30,740 nt of DNA from Clostridiales bacterium UBA3953 (GTDB lineage Bacteria; Bacillota; Clostridia; Oscillospirales; CAG-272): contig DGDL01000082.1 of the NCBI GenBank assembly GCA_002385415.1, positions 1 through 30,740 on the forward strand, read 5' to 3'. Both the position numbers and the translations under genes were made by a program. This document shows positions 15,807 to 23,859 of this stretch, piece by piece (position 1 is the first letter of the stretch; the number at the start of each line of letters is the position of its first letter). The notes beneath the pieces were generated by a model. That model was given only the letters and a program-made list of their open reading frames with translations, did no database searches and was not told the DNA's origin.

Positions 15807-17201
15807 TCAGAACCGGAAATATATAAAAGGGTTATAGTCGGAGCCGGTTAAAAATACCACCGACAAAAGGAACAGCCCGATACAGCCCGACACGTTCAGC
15901 ACATACGCCGAGGTCTTGCCGCCGGGCAGCGCCTCAAGCTTCCTTTTCAGCCACGGCAGCAGCGGTGCCGAGAAGATTATTCCGATCGCAATAGCAAACC
16001 CTGTGATATTGTCAAGCTGCAGCGACGCCCGCACCAGGCCGATGTTGCCGAAGTTGAACATCGAGGCAGCATACTTTATCGCCGCGGGCAGCGTTTCGGC
16101 GCGGAACAGTACCCAGCCGAACAGCACCACAAGCAGCGTATACCCTCGTGCCACCGCTCTCGGCAGCCTGTCAAGCACCTTCCTGAAACCGATGCGCTCG
16201 ATGATAAGGAAAAAACCGTGGTACAGCCCCCACACAAGGAAGTTCCATGCCGCACCATGCCAGATGCCGGTGCAGACGAACACTATGAAAAGGTTTATAT
16301 ACGTTCGCAACTTGCCCCGGCGGTTGCCGCCCAGCGGTATGTAAAGATAGTCGCGGAACCAAGTCGAAAGCGAGATGTGCCAGCGCCGCCAGAACTCCTG
16401 CACCGAGCACGAGATATACGGATAGTTGAAGTTTTCAAGGAAATCGAAGCCGAGCATATGCCCCAGCCCTATCGCCATGTCCGAATAGCCGCTGAAGTCG
16501 TAGTAGATCTGCAGCCCGTAGCAGAGTGCGCCCAGCCACGCCGTCGCGGCGTTCAGTTCGCCGGTCACACCGAACGCAAAGTCAGCCATCTGCGCGACGG
16601 TGTTGGATACAAGCACTTTCTTTGCCAGTCCCACGATAAAGCGCGAGGTGCCGCAAAACAGCTTGTCGGCGTCATACGACCGCTCGGTAAGCTGCTTTTC
16701 GATGTCGATATACCGCACAATCGGCCCTGCGATAAGCTGCGGAAACAGCGAGATATACAGCCCCAGCTTGAAAATATTGCGCTGTGCCGCCACCTCGCCG
16801 CGATAGACGTCGATGGTATACGACATTATCTGGAACGTGAAAAAAGATATGCCGATAGGCAGTGCGATATGGGGGAAAATCCCGCCGGTGACGAAATTGA
16901 AATATTTGAAAAAGAACAGCGTGCCGAGATTGTATACAAGCGACAGCACGAGTATAGCGCGGCAGGCCCCCTCGGACCCGTATCCTCTGCATTTTTCGAT
17001 ACCCAGCCCGAACACATAGTTGCAGGCGATGGCAAGCAGCATCAGAACGATGTTTTGCGGCTCGCCCCACGCGTAAAAGATCAGCGAAACCGTGAGCAGC
17101 ACCGCATTTTTGGCGGCAACAAACCGCATGGGAATTGCGTAATAGACAAGCAGTACCGTCGGAAGGAATACAAACAGAAACAGTGTCGAACTAAAAATCA
17201 T
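15807..17201 (-). CDS. MBOAT family O-acyltransferase (AlgI/DltB-like)
   Basis: A 464-residue polytopic membrane protein that passes acyl (usually acetyl) groups across the membrane to an extracellular polymer. Family marks are FPQLIAGPIVRY (152-164), YYDFSGYSDMAIGLG (233-247), EFWRRWHISLSTWFRDYLYIPLGGNR (His275) and the conserved catalytic-channel His315 in GIWHGAAWNF. The start is ATG at 17201, with GAAAGG about eleven bases upstream; 29 codons of upstream in-frame sequence overlap the previous gene and lack a ribosome site. It follows the AlgX/AlgJ-like gene by 43 bases, the standard two-protein O-acetylation pairing. Target polymer unknown: exopolysaccharide, teichoic acid or wall glycan. 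Confidence 0.96.
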   Translation of the reverse strand: MIFSSTLFLFVFLPTVLLVYYAIPMRFVAAKNAVLLTVSLIFYAWGEPQNIVLMLLAIACNYVFGLGIEKCRGYGSEGACRAILVLSLVYNLGTLFFFKYFNFVTGGIFPHIALPIGISFFTFQIMSYTIDVYRGEVAAQRNIFKLGLYISLFPQLIAGPIVRYIDIEKQLTERSYDADKLFCGTSRFIVGLAKKVLVSNTVAQMADFAFGVTGELNAATAWLGALCYGLQIYYDFSGYSDMAIGLGHMLGFDFLENFNYPYISCSVQEFWRRWHISLSTWFRDYLYIPLGGNRRGKLRTYINLFIVFVCTGIWHGAAWNFLVWGLYHGFFLIIERIGFRKVLDRLPRAVARGYTLLVVLFGWVLFRAETLPAAIKYAASMFNFGNIGLVRASLQLDNITGFAIAIGIIFSAPLLPWLKRKLEALPGGKTSAYVLNVSGCIGLFLLSVVFLTGSDYNPFIYFRF

Positions 17202-17244
17202 TTGCCTAACCTTTCGGTGATCGAATTTGCTGCGGTGCACACGG

Positions 17245-18867
17245 TTATCCGATCTCGTTATCCTTAAGATAGTTGTATAGCGAGGCATAAACGACGTTGC
17301 TGCCCATAAAGGGGTTGCCAGCCTCGTGCATATAGGTCTCCCGCGATGGAAACTCGCCGCGGATTTGCTGCTCGGTCTGCTCGAAAATTACAAGGTCTGT
17401 GCCGGAAAGCAGATGCTCCCACGCCTCGTATCCAGCATTAAGCGGGTCGTGTCTTGACAGACCGTTATATTTGTTATAGTAAAACGACTTGAGCTTTTGT
17501 GCGATGCGGTATTTGCTGAGATAGTTGATAATATCGTGCGTGAAGCTGCCGCCCTGCACCAGTACATTTATCTTAACACCGTCGTCGGGGTTGACGACAT
17601 ACCCGTCGGGAGCATAGTAGTATTCATCTACAATCGAACCCGACTTGTCGATTGTGCCATACAGGATGTTATAGACGTCGACGTCGGAGCTGCCGCCGAT
17701 ATTTGGCGGGCTTTTCGACTCGATGACGCCGCGGACAGCGAGCCTGCGCGCATTTATTCCCGAAATTTCGCAAAACTTGTCTATCACCGCGCGCGTCGCC
17801 TCAAACGATGCGACGTGGTTCCAGTGTATGCCAGTTTTGGGGAATGTGGCATAAAGCCCTATCTCTTTGAACAGCTCGCTTGAGTCAACATAGTTTACCT
17901 TGCTTTCGGCGAGCAGCTTTTTCAGGCGCGTGTACGGCCGGACGTAACCTTCCGGCGCATAGCGCGTGTTTTTATACCATTCGGGGATATACTCTGCATA
18001 CTGGCTCGCCTTCGACGAGGACAAAAGGTATATCATCGTGATGCCGCGCCGCTCGAGCTGCGTTTGGATATACTCGAGCATTTCGACAAGCGTCCGCAGC
18101 CCCTCGTCGGTCACGCTGCTGTACGGCTCGCTATAGCCGTAATACTCGTCAATATAAGCGGACTCGAACAGATAGCCCGATTTGCCTACAAGCACAGCGT
18201 CAGAGCCTTTGAACCCGGTCGGCTCGACGGGTGCGTCGTCGCGCCGGCGGATGTTGATGTGGGCGTACATGTTGCTTTCGGTGTCGAACATGTACTCCCA
18301 TATCTTCTGTTCGGCGTCGCCTGTGGCCGGCTCCACATGCTCGGAGTTACCGGTGCCCTCGCCTTCTTTCATGAGAAAACGCAGGTTTATAATGTCAAGA
18401 TTATCGGTGTCGTATTTGAGCTGGCGATAGAAGGCGACCACAGACCCGCGCGAAGGGTAATGGGTCGAAAACCACGCCTCAAAGCTCTGCTGAAACGAGC
18501 GGTCGAGCCACCCACCGATAGTCGGCGCCACGAGTTTTGCCTCTTTTTCGCTTTCGAGCGGTCGCTCGCTTGTGCCGAATATGAGCAGCACCAGCAGTGG
18601 GACTGTGATAAACACCATAAACACGCCGAACAGCAGCATTTTTAGCGCGAGGTTGAGCGTCGGGTATTCTTCTCCCGCGCTGTCCGGCGCTGTGACGCCG
18701 GTTTCAGTGCTTTCTACAGCGCCGGTGCCGCCATCAGGCAAAGAGCCGGAGGCAAAAGTGCGCGCGGTGCCGGCGGCTTTTCCGGTCTCCGTGGCTGTCT
18801 GCGGCAACTGCGCCGCAGAGCTTTCCGGCTGCTCGGAGCCGGTGGTATTGTTATTGCCAAAATTCAC
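17245..18867 (-). CDS. AlgX/AlgJ-like SGNH-type O-acetylation protein, membrane anchored
   Basis: A 540-residue protein with a long, Thr/Gly/Ala/Ser-rich cytoplasmic N terminus (about 70 residues), one transmembrane helix (about 73-97) and a large extracellular domain. The GxHWN motif (His348 in TGIHWN) and GGSF (Ser441 in QGGSFTHD) correspond to the DxHW and GDSF catalytic blocks of AlgX/AlgJ, but Gly replaces the Asp in both. It would move acetyl groups from the MBOAT partner onto the polymer. The start is taken as GTG at 18867, 11 bases after GGAGG; a TTG at 18903 has no ribosome site. The spacing is long, so the start is uncertain by a few codons. It is the first gene of a three-gene operon. 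Confidence 0.86.
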   Translation of the reverse strand: MNFGNNNTTGSEQPESSAAQLPQTATETGKAAGTARTFASGSLPDGGTGAVESTETGVTAPDSAGEEYPTLNLALKMLLFGVFMVFITVPLLVLLIFGTSERPLESEKEAKLVAPTIGGWLDRSFQQSFEAWFSTHYPSRGSVVAFYRQLKYDTDNLDIINLRFLMKEGEGTGNSEHVEPATGDAEQKIWEYMFDTESNMYAHINIRRRDDAPVEPTGFKGSDAVLVGKSGYLFESAYIDEYYGYSEPYSSVTDEGLRTLVEMLEYIQTQLERRGITMIYLLSSSKASQYAEYIPEWYKNTRYAPEGYVRPYTRLKKLLAESKVNYVDSSELFKEIGLYATFPKTGIHWNHVASFEATRAVIDKFCEISGINARRLAVRGVIESKSPPNIGGSSDVDVYNILYGTIDKSGSIVDEYYYAPDGYVVNPDDGVKINVLVQGGSFTHDIINYLSKYRIAQKLKSFYYNKYNGLSRHDPLNAGYEAWEHLLSGTDLVIFEQTEQQIRGEFPSRETYMHEAGNPFMGSNVVYASLYNYLKDNEIG

Positions 18868-18993
18868 GTTGCGATTGTCCTCCGAAAGCTCGTATTGCCG
18901 CAAAAAGCCGCGCTTTGCCGGTCGGCGCGCGGGTATAATGCGGGTTTGGTGCGATTTGCACGGACAGCATCACTATATATCACTATTTTAATT

Positions 18994-19022
18994 ATTTTAA
19001 TCATAAAGATTAAATTTGTCAA
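18994..19022 (-). promoter_or_regulatory. Promoter of the O-acetylation operon
   Basis: Perfect TTGACA (19022-19017), 17 bases, TAAAAT (18999-18994). The predicted start near 18987 leaves a leader of about 120 nt before the GTG. Confidence 0.82.
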
Positions 19023-19175
19023 CATTTTATAATACAGCATGCCATAAAAAGCACAAAAAAAGGCGGCTTGTGCCGCGTGTATTTTTATATACCTGTCAGG
19101 CTCGTTCTCATGCGGGCGGATATGAAATGGTGCCGGCGCACAGCCCGGCAAAAATAGCCGGTGCCTGAGGGAAGG

Positions 19176-19208
19176 GAGGGGGAGCTTTTCCCCAAAAAGC
19201 TCCCCCTC
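19176..19208 (-). terminator. Hairpin past the isomerase gene (GGGGGAGC family, copy 6)
   Basis: A perfect 14-bp stem (19176-19189 with 19195-19208) with a five-base loop, nine bases past the stop at 19218. No T tract follows on the minus strand. Confidence 0.7.
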
Positions 19209-19217
19209 AAAAATTTC

Positions 19218-20138
19218 CTACCTGTTTTGAAGCGCCTCCGCGGTCGCCATGCCAAGTTTCGAGCCGTCTTCGGGTGCTTCCATACCCTCGAACTCCAGCG
19301 AGGCGAAGGTGTCTTTCGCCGGCTCATACTCGGCTATCGCGCGGAATATGTGCCGTATTGGCAGGTCACCCTGCCCCAGAATCGAGCCGCGCAGCATATA
19401 CTCGCCCGAGTTGGTCGAAAACCAGTTGCCCGAATCGCACCGGAACAGCCCGCCGCCCAGCGGCAGCTCCTCCGTCTTGCGAACATAAAAATCTTTCAGG
19501 TGGAAAAACTTTGTATACGGCAGCACTTTCTTTGTCGCAACAAGACAGTCGTCGTCCACACACGCGAAGTTACCGATGTCGCACAGAATCCCGAAATTCT
19601 CGCGCCCCACCGCCTCCGCAATACGCACCATCCGGTCACCGCCGTTCACGAAAAATCCGTGGTTTTCAACCAGCGTCGTCACGCCATACTGCTCGGCATA
19701 CTCGGACAGCTCGCGAATCTGCTCGACCATGAGAGAAAACAGCCGCTCAAACTCGGCCGGCGTGTTTTGCTCAAGCGGCCGCCGGAAGGACGACACGTCG
19801 TGCCGCATAAACGGCACGCCAAGCTTTCCCGCAACGTCGATGTGCCGTTTCAGCCGCTCGCGCTCGGCCTCGCGCTCCGCCTCGGTCGGCTTCAGAAGGT
19901 CGGCAAGCACCGCATAGTTGGACAGCGGCAACCCAAGCTCTGCCGATTTTGCGCGCACCGCCTCGATAAGCTCCTCGTCGAACGTGCCGGCTTGGTCATC
20001 ATAAAATTTATACCCGAACGGCACAAGCTCAAAATGCTGCGCACCGCTTTCCGCGGCAAACTCCATCACCTGCAATATATTCATCTCGCCCGAATATATG
20101 CGGTTAACCATGCTGTAAGAAGAAAGGCCGATTTTCAT
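19218..20138 (-). CDS. Sugar phosphate isomerase/epimerase family TIM-barrel protein
   Basis: A 306-residue cytoplasmic protein of the xylose-isomerase-like/AP endonuclease 2 TIM-barrel family, which isomerises or epimerises sugars and inositol derivatives using a divalent metal. The four usual metal ligands can be placed: Glu158 (LVENHG), Asp187 (CDIGN), His213 (FFHLKD) and Glu282 or Glu284 (SLEFEG). The ATG at 20138 begins directly with the first barrel strand (MKIGLSSYS); its ribosome site is weak. The gene is divergent from a URO-D family gene and their promoters overlap, so the two may be co-controlled. Substrate not predictable. Confidence 0.92.
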   Translation of the reverse strand: MKIGLSSYSMVNRIYSGEMNILQVMEFAAESGAQHFELVPFGYKFYDDQAGTFDEELIEAVRAKSAELGLPLSNYAVLADLLKPTEAEREAERERLKRHIDVAGKLGVPFMRHDVSSFRRPLEQNTPAEFERLFSLMVEQIRELSEYAEQYGVTTLVENHGFFVNGGDRMVRIAEAVGRENFGILCDIGNFACVDDDCLVATKKVLPYTKFFHLKDFYVRKTEELPLGGGLFRCDSGNWFSTNSGEYMLRGSILGQGDLPIRHIFRAIAEYEPAKDTFASLEFEGMEAPEDGSKLGMATAEALQNR

Positions 20139-20174
20139 ATAAAATTACCAATCCACACTTTAGAAGTTTTTATT

Positions 20175-20203
20175 ATTTTACTCTGTATTCATAATTATGT
20201 CAA
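20175..20203 (-). promoter_or_regulatory. Promoter of the isomerase-like gene
   Basis: Perfect TTGACA (20203-20198), 17 bases, TAAAAT (20180-20175); start near 20168. It has the same -35 and -10 sequence as the O-acetylation operon promoter. Confidence 0.82.
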
Positions 20204-20211
20204 GTTGACTA

Positions 20212-20220
20212 TGTTATAAT
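20212..20220 (+). promoter_or_regulatory. Extended -10 promoter of the URO-D family gene
   Basis: TGT-TATAAT with no good -35. It lies nine bases from the -35 box of the divergent promoter, so polymerase bound at one probably affects the other. Confidence 0.55.
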
Positions 20221-20275
20221 TCACACAACACAGACGGAAAAAACCGTCAAATTGTGTAATTGTGAGGTACCCCTG

Positions 20276-21316
20276 ATGTCAGATAAAATGACGCCGCGTG
20301 AGATAATCCGGCGGGTCGTGGCGCACCGCGACGCACCACGCATCGGCTGGAACTTCCACGGCGAACACAACGATTTTATGGGCGCTCCCGGCCGCGCCTA
20401 TCTCCCACCGCCGCCCGACCCGTACTCGAGATGGGGCAACCACGAGGAGCTGCAAAAACTGACGGGTTTTAGCGGCGAGGTCTACCGCGACCGGTTTGGC
20501 AACATATACGGTAGATACGGCGGCAAAACCAAAGGCGAGTGTATCCGCGGCGCGATAGTCGAGTGGGACGACTTTGAAGAATACAAAAAGCGGATGCCCA
20601 AAATCGACCCCGGCTGCCGCGACAGGCTGCTTTCGATGAACCTCCAGGCATGCGATAAATATGTCATAACCGGCGGCGCGTCGCTGTTTTCGGCGCTGCG
20701 CGACGCGCGGCTGATGGCAAACGCGCTGGCCGACGTGCTGCTTGAGCCCGAGATGGTCACCGCCTTCCTCGACTGCATTGTCGAGCATGAGCTCGAGGTG
20801 CTCGACACTATTGCCGGCACCGGCATCGATGCCGCAATGTTTGGCGACGACTGGGGCACGCAGACCTCCACGTTCATATCGCCGGAGGCGTTCCGCGAGC
20901 TGTTTTTCCCGCGGTACAAGCGTATATTCGATGCGTATCACGAGCGCGGCATGGCGATTTTCATGCACTCGTGCGGCTACATATATAATTTTATATCCAT
21001 GTTCATTGAGGCGGGCGTCGACGTGTTCCAGTTCGACCAGCCCGATGCATATCCGGCCGAGCGCCTCTCCGAGGAGTTCGGCGACCGCGCGGTGTTCCAC
21101 TCACCGGTCGACATCCAGAAAGTGCTGCCGACCGGCGACCTTGAGTTAATAGGACGCCGGGCTGCCGAGATGTGCGAGATATTCGACAAAAACAAAGCCT
21201 GGATAGCGAAAGACTATCCTACCTACCACGATATAGGCGTCGACCCCGCATGGGCAAAACACGCCGAAACCGTCATCGTCGAGCGCACAAAGCTCTCCCC
21301 GGACGGGAAAATATAG
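20276..21316 (+). CDS. Uroporphyrinogen decarboxylase (URO-D) family protein, probable methyltransferase
   Basis: A 346-residue URO-D-fold TIM barrel. The HSCG motif (His231, Cys233) and an upstream DDWG (191-194) resemble the zinc-binding methyltransferase branch (MtaA/MtbA/CmuA type) more than true heme-pathway HemE. Many anaerobes carry such proteins beside sugar or methoxy-compound genes, with unknown substrate. The start is ATG at 20276, with GAGG eight bases upstream; a TTG eight codons earlier lies before that site. It is divergent from the isomerase-like gene. No corrinoid protein or other heme gene adjoins it, so neither role is supported by context. Call the family only. Confidence 0.88.
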   Translation: MSDKMTPREIIRRVVAHRDAPRIGWNFHGEHNDFMGAPGRAYLPPPPDPYSRWGNHEELQKLTGFSGEVYRDRFGNIYGRYGGKTKGECIRGAIVEWDDFEEYKKRMPKIDPGCRDRLLSMNLQACDKYVITGGASLFSALRDARLMANALADVLLEPEMVTAFLDCIVEHELEVLDTIAGTGIDAAMFGDDWGTQTSTFISPEAFRELFFPRYKRIFDAYHERGMAIFMHSCGYIYNFISMFIEAGVDVFQFDQPDAYPAERLSEEFGDRAVFHSPVDIQKVLPTGDLELIGRRAAEMCEIFDKNKAWIAKDYPTYHDIGVDPAWAKHAETVIVERTKLSPDGKI

Positions 21317-21640
21317 CCCGATACCGGGCATCCGCAGACAGAGAAACGGCATGCGCGATTTTTGGAAAAAGTTTCTCTCCTAAAACTTTAGTACTCACTT
21401 TTGCCTATGTGCTGTGATTTTCCTCGCTCCCGTCGGCAAGCCGCTTCCGAAAATCGAGTGTGCCGCAGCCGGTCCGATCGGGCATGTAAAAATCAAGCCT
21501 ATAAATCAAGTTTATAAAAAATATACAGAAAATTACCGAAAATCACTCTTTTGTGCCATATAATAAAAAAGGAAAACTACGCGGAATAAAAACACGTCCG
21601 CGTCAATATATGTTTACCCGGAAAGGTATCGACTTGGTAT
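21317..21640. other. Intergenic region with inverted repeats, no gene recognised
   Basis: Several small inverted repeats occur: GCCCG/CGGGC at 21316-21329, GAGAAAC (21341-21347) with GTTTCTC (21371-21377), and GATTTTC/GAAAATC near 21416-21465. A TATAAT at 21559-21564 may serve the mutase gene, but no matching -35 is seen. None forms a clear terminator. Confidence 0.5.
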
Positions 21641-23371
21641 ATGGATCAGATATACTCCGCATACGATCTTTGGCTATCAAATACACAGTCAATGCCCGAG
21701 CTGCACAATGAGCTACTCGAAATATCGGGCGACGAAGCGGCAATAACCGACAGGTTCTACACAGACCTGGAGTTCGGCACCGGCGGACTGCGCGGCGTGC
21801 TCGGCGCCGGCACCAACCGTATGAACGTGTTTACGGTCGGTCGCTGTGCGCGCGGACTTGCCGCCCACCTGCGCCGCCGCGCGATACCGCAGCTGCTATC
21901 GGGCAAGCCCGCGTCGGTAGCGATAGCCTATGACAGCCGCCACGGCTCCGAGCTGTTTGCCAAAACCTCGGCGCGCATACTCGCCGAGGCGGGGGTAAGC
22001 GTGTGGATTTTCAGGCATATAATGCCCACGCCTGCGCTGTCATACGCTGTCCGCAAGCTCGGCTGCTCGGCGGGTATTGTCGTCACGGCCAGCCATAACC
22101 CCGCCGCCTACAACGGTTTCAAGGTCTACGGCTCCGACGGGGGCCAGCTCACGCCCGAGGACGCATCGGCGATCTACAAACAGATGCAGAAATGCGACTA
22201 CTTTGCGCCGGTCGGCAGGCCGTTTGAGGAGCTGCTGGACGCCGGCCTGATTAAATATATTGACGATTCAGTCACAGACGCATTTATCGCCGACGCCGCG
22301 GCACAGCTTCCTCCCGAAGAGGAGCCCCGCCGCGCGCTGAAAATTGTCTACACACCGCTGTGCGGCACAGGCATAATGTGCGTGCCTCAAATCCTGGCTG
22401 GCGCCGGGTTTGAAAATGTCACCGTCGTTCCCGAGCAAAGCGAGCCCGACGGCGACTTTGAAAGCTGTCCCTACCCCAACCCCGAGCTGCCGCAGGCGCT
22501 TGAGCTGGGGCTGGCGCTCTCCGAAAAGTTGGCGGCAGACCTGCTGCTCGCCACCGACCCGGACTGCGACCGGGTGGGCGTTGCGGTGCGTCAGCGCGAC
22601 GGTTCGTACCGGCTGCTCAACGGCAACGAGCTGGGCGTCGTGTTGCTGTATTACATTTTGACCCGCCGGCGCGACGCCGGAACATTGCCACAGTCGCCGA
22701 TTGTCATAAAAACCATAGTCACCACCGACCTGGCGGACAGAATCGCGCGCGATTTCGGCGCCGAGGTCATAGACGTACTCACCGGCTTCAAATACATCGG
22801 CGAGCAGCTCACACTGCTTGAGCGGGACGGCGAGCTGGACCGCTATGTGTTTGGGTTCGAGGAAAGCTGCGGCTACCTCTGCGGCGGCTATGTCCGCGAC
22901 AAGGACGGCGTTTCGACCTCGCTGCTGGTGTGCCAGGCAGCCGAATACTTTGCCGCGCGCGGCTACACATTCTCCGACATGCTCGAGGAGATAGGCCAAA
23001 AATACGGGTTTACCGAAACGCGGCTGGTCAACGTTCGCTACGAGGGCGCGGCGGGCGCCTCCAAAATGCGCGACATAATGAAGATGCTGCGCGAAGGCCC
23101 GCCGAAGTCTATCCCGGGCAGAGAGCTTGTCGCGGTCGAGGACTATAAAAACGGCGATACCAAGTATATCGACGGCGGCAAACGCGAGATAAAGCTGCCC
23201 CCGTCCGACGTTATCAAGTTTACCTATTCCGACGGCTGTTCGGTCATAGTTCGCCCGTCGGGCACCGAGCCGCAGCTCAAGCTCTATTATGCAGCGGGCG
23301 GCACAACGCGCGAGCAGGCGCTCGCCGAGCTCGACTCATTCATCGGGACATTTGAGGAAGCCGTGGGATAA
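21641..23371 (+). CDS. pgcA: Phosphoglucomutase-type alpha-D-phosphohexomutase
   Basis: A 576-residue cytosolic enzyme interconverting hexose 1- and 6-phosphates, most likely glucose phosphates, linking glycolysis to UDP-glucose and wall or glycan synthesis. All four active-site loops are present: phosphoserine Ser151 in TASHNP, Mg-binding Asp306/308/310 in DPDCDRVG, sugar-binding GFEES (405-409) and phosphate-binding RPSGTEP (538-544). The length and N terminus (EFGTGGLRG) match PgcA of Bacillus (about 580 residues) rather than the 450-residue GlmM or ManB group. The ATG at 21641 is the only fitting start; its nearest ribosome site, GGAAAGG, is about 14 bases away, so translation may be modest. 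Phosphomannomutase or phosphopentomutase activity cannot be excluded. Confidence 0.96.
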   Translation: MDQIYSAYDLWLSNTQSMPELHNELLEISGDEAAITDRFYTDLEFGTGGLRGVLGAGTNRMNVFTVGRCARGLAAHLRRRAIPQLLSGKPASVAIAYDSRHGSELFAKTSARILAEAGVSVWIFRHIMPTPALSYAVRKLGCSAGIVVTASHNPAAYNGFKVYGSDGGQLTPEDASAIYKQMQKCDYFAPVGRPFEELLDAGLIKYIDDSVTDAFIADAAAQLPPEEEPRRALKIVYTPLCGTGIMCVPQILAGAGFENVTVVPEQSEPDGDFESCPYPNPELPQALELGLALSEKLAADLLLATDPDCDRVGVAVRQRDGSYRLLNGNELGVVLLYYILTRRRDAGTLPQSPIVIKTIVTTDLADRIARDFGAEVIDVLTGFKYIGEQLTLLERDGELDRYVFGFEESCGYLCGGYVRDKDGVSTSLLVCQAAEYFAARGYTFSDMLEEIGQKYGFTETRLVNVRYEGAAGASKMRDIMKMLREGPPKSIPGRELVAVEDYKNGDTKYIDGGKREIKLPPSDVIKFTYSDGCSVIVRPSGTEPQLKLYYAAGGTTREQALAELDSFIGTFEEAVG

Positions 23372-23452
23372 ATTCCCGACTGTAACCGCCGCGTCGGGGC
23401 GGCATGCAAATATATCACAAAAAACGACCCGAATTTTCATAAAATATTGATA

Positions 23453-23481
23453 TATACAAAAACGGCTCGCGGTGATATAAT
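23453..23481 (+). promoter_or_regulatory. Promoter of the candidate small RNA
   Basis: TATACA (23453-23458), 17 bases, then TGA-TATAAT, an extended and perfect -10 (23476-23481). Predicted start near 23488. Confidence 0.65.
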
Positions 23482-23487
23482 AAAAAA

Positions 23488-23617
23488 AGCTGAAAATTGC
23501 GGCAGGCGGGGCGGGCTGACGTATCAAGCTCATGATACCTCTCGCGCTGTCCCGCGTGCCGTGGCACAGCTTTTTGTGCCGGCGGCTGCGAGCGCCTTAA
23601 ATTTGGGCGCTTTTTTT
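23488..23617 (+). ncRNA. Candidate structured small RNA, about 130 nt, unknown family
   Basis: This stretch has no credible coding frame but has a promoter and a strong terminator. Stem P1 pairs CGGCA-G-GCGGG (23500-23510) with CCCGC-G-TGCCG (23551-23561), with one internal mismatch. P2 caps it: GTATCA (23521-23526) with TGATAC (23533-23538). P3 follows directly: GGCACA (23563-23568) with TGTGCC (23575-23580). P4 is the terminator. It does not show the conserved marks of 6S, tmRNA, RNase P, SRP RNA or riboswitches that I know. The next gene, rpmG, has its own strong promoter after the terminator, so this looks like a separate RNA rather than a leader. Folding was done by eye. Confidence 0.6.
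23591..23617 (+). terminator. Intrinsic terminator of the candidate small RNA
   Basis: AGCGCC (23591-23596) pairs with GGCGCT (23606-23611), followed by a run of seven T. It lies 220 bases past the mutase gene, too far to be only that gene's terminator, though it would stop readthrough from it. Confidence 0.88.
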
Positions 23618-23638
23618 CATTTTTTTGCGGCACTGCTA

Positions 23639-23668
23639 TTGACAGCCGAGATTAAGGTATGCTATAAT
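23639..23668 (+). promoter_or_regulatory. Strong promoter of the rpmG-secE-nusG-rplKA operon
   Basis: Perfect TTGACA (23639-23644), 18 bases, TGC-TATAAT (23663-23668). Predicted start near 23675. Confidence 0.93.
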
Positions 23669-23674
23669 GGTTTC

Positions 23675-23859
23675 ACCTCGTCGGAGAGGTTTTTTTAATG
23701 CCGTAAAATTGCACGCCAAAATCTCGCGAAAGCAGCACTGCGCCGCGGTTTTGCGCTGCTTTATTGCGGTTTGCCCGCCTGTACCCGGGCGCCTTTTCCG
23801 CATGAGGGAGAATAGCTTATCGGTGCCCGTCGCGCCGAAATAATTCGGGAGGTAGCAAA
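23675..23859 (+). promoter_or_regulatory. rpmG: Folded 5' leader of the rpmG operon
   Basis: A leader of about 185 nt. Hairpin 1, ACCTC/GAGGT (23675-23679 with 23686-23690) followed by six T, starts at the predicted first base. Hairpin 2 pairs AAAGCAGC (23729-23736) with GCTGCTTT (23755-23762). Hairpin 3 pairs GCCCG (23773-23777) with CGGGC (23786-23790), runs into CCTTTT and is closed by an outer GCGG/CCGC (23766-23769 with 23798-23801). Hairpins 2 and 3 could act as attenuators; the function is inferred from shape only. Confidence 0.5.

Noticed and set aside
16218..17267. 349-codon plus-strand frame opposite the MBOAT gene
   Set aside because: Antisense shadow of a gene with conserved MBOAT motifs.
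2595..19208. The GGGGGAGC hairpins as insertion-sequence ends or a CRISPR-like array
   Set aside because: No transposase, no target duplications and irregular spacing; placement at gene ends fits terminators better.
20276..21316. Heme-pathway HemE assignment
   Set aside because: The HSCG motif and lack of heme genes fit the methyltransferase-like branch better, so only the family is named.
23372..23410. CCCGAC/GTCGGG hairpin after the mutase gene as its terminator
   Set aside because: Six-base stem, twelve-base loop and no T tract; too weak to call.
23488..23617. The structured region as SRP RNA, 6S RNA or a T-box
   Set aside because: The conserved SRP tetraloop region, the 6S central bubble and the T-box specifier and antiterminator sequences are not present.
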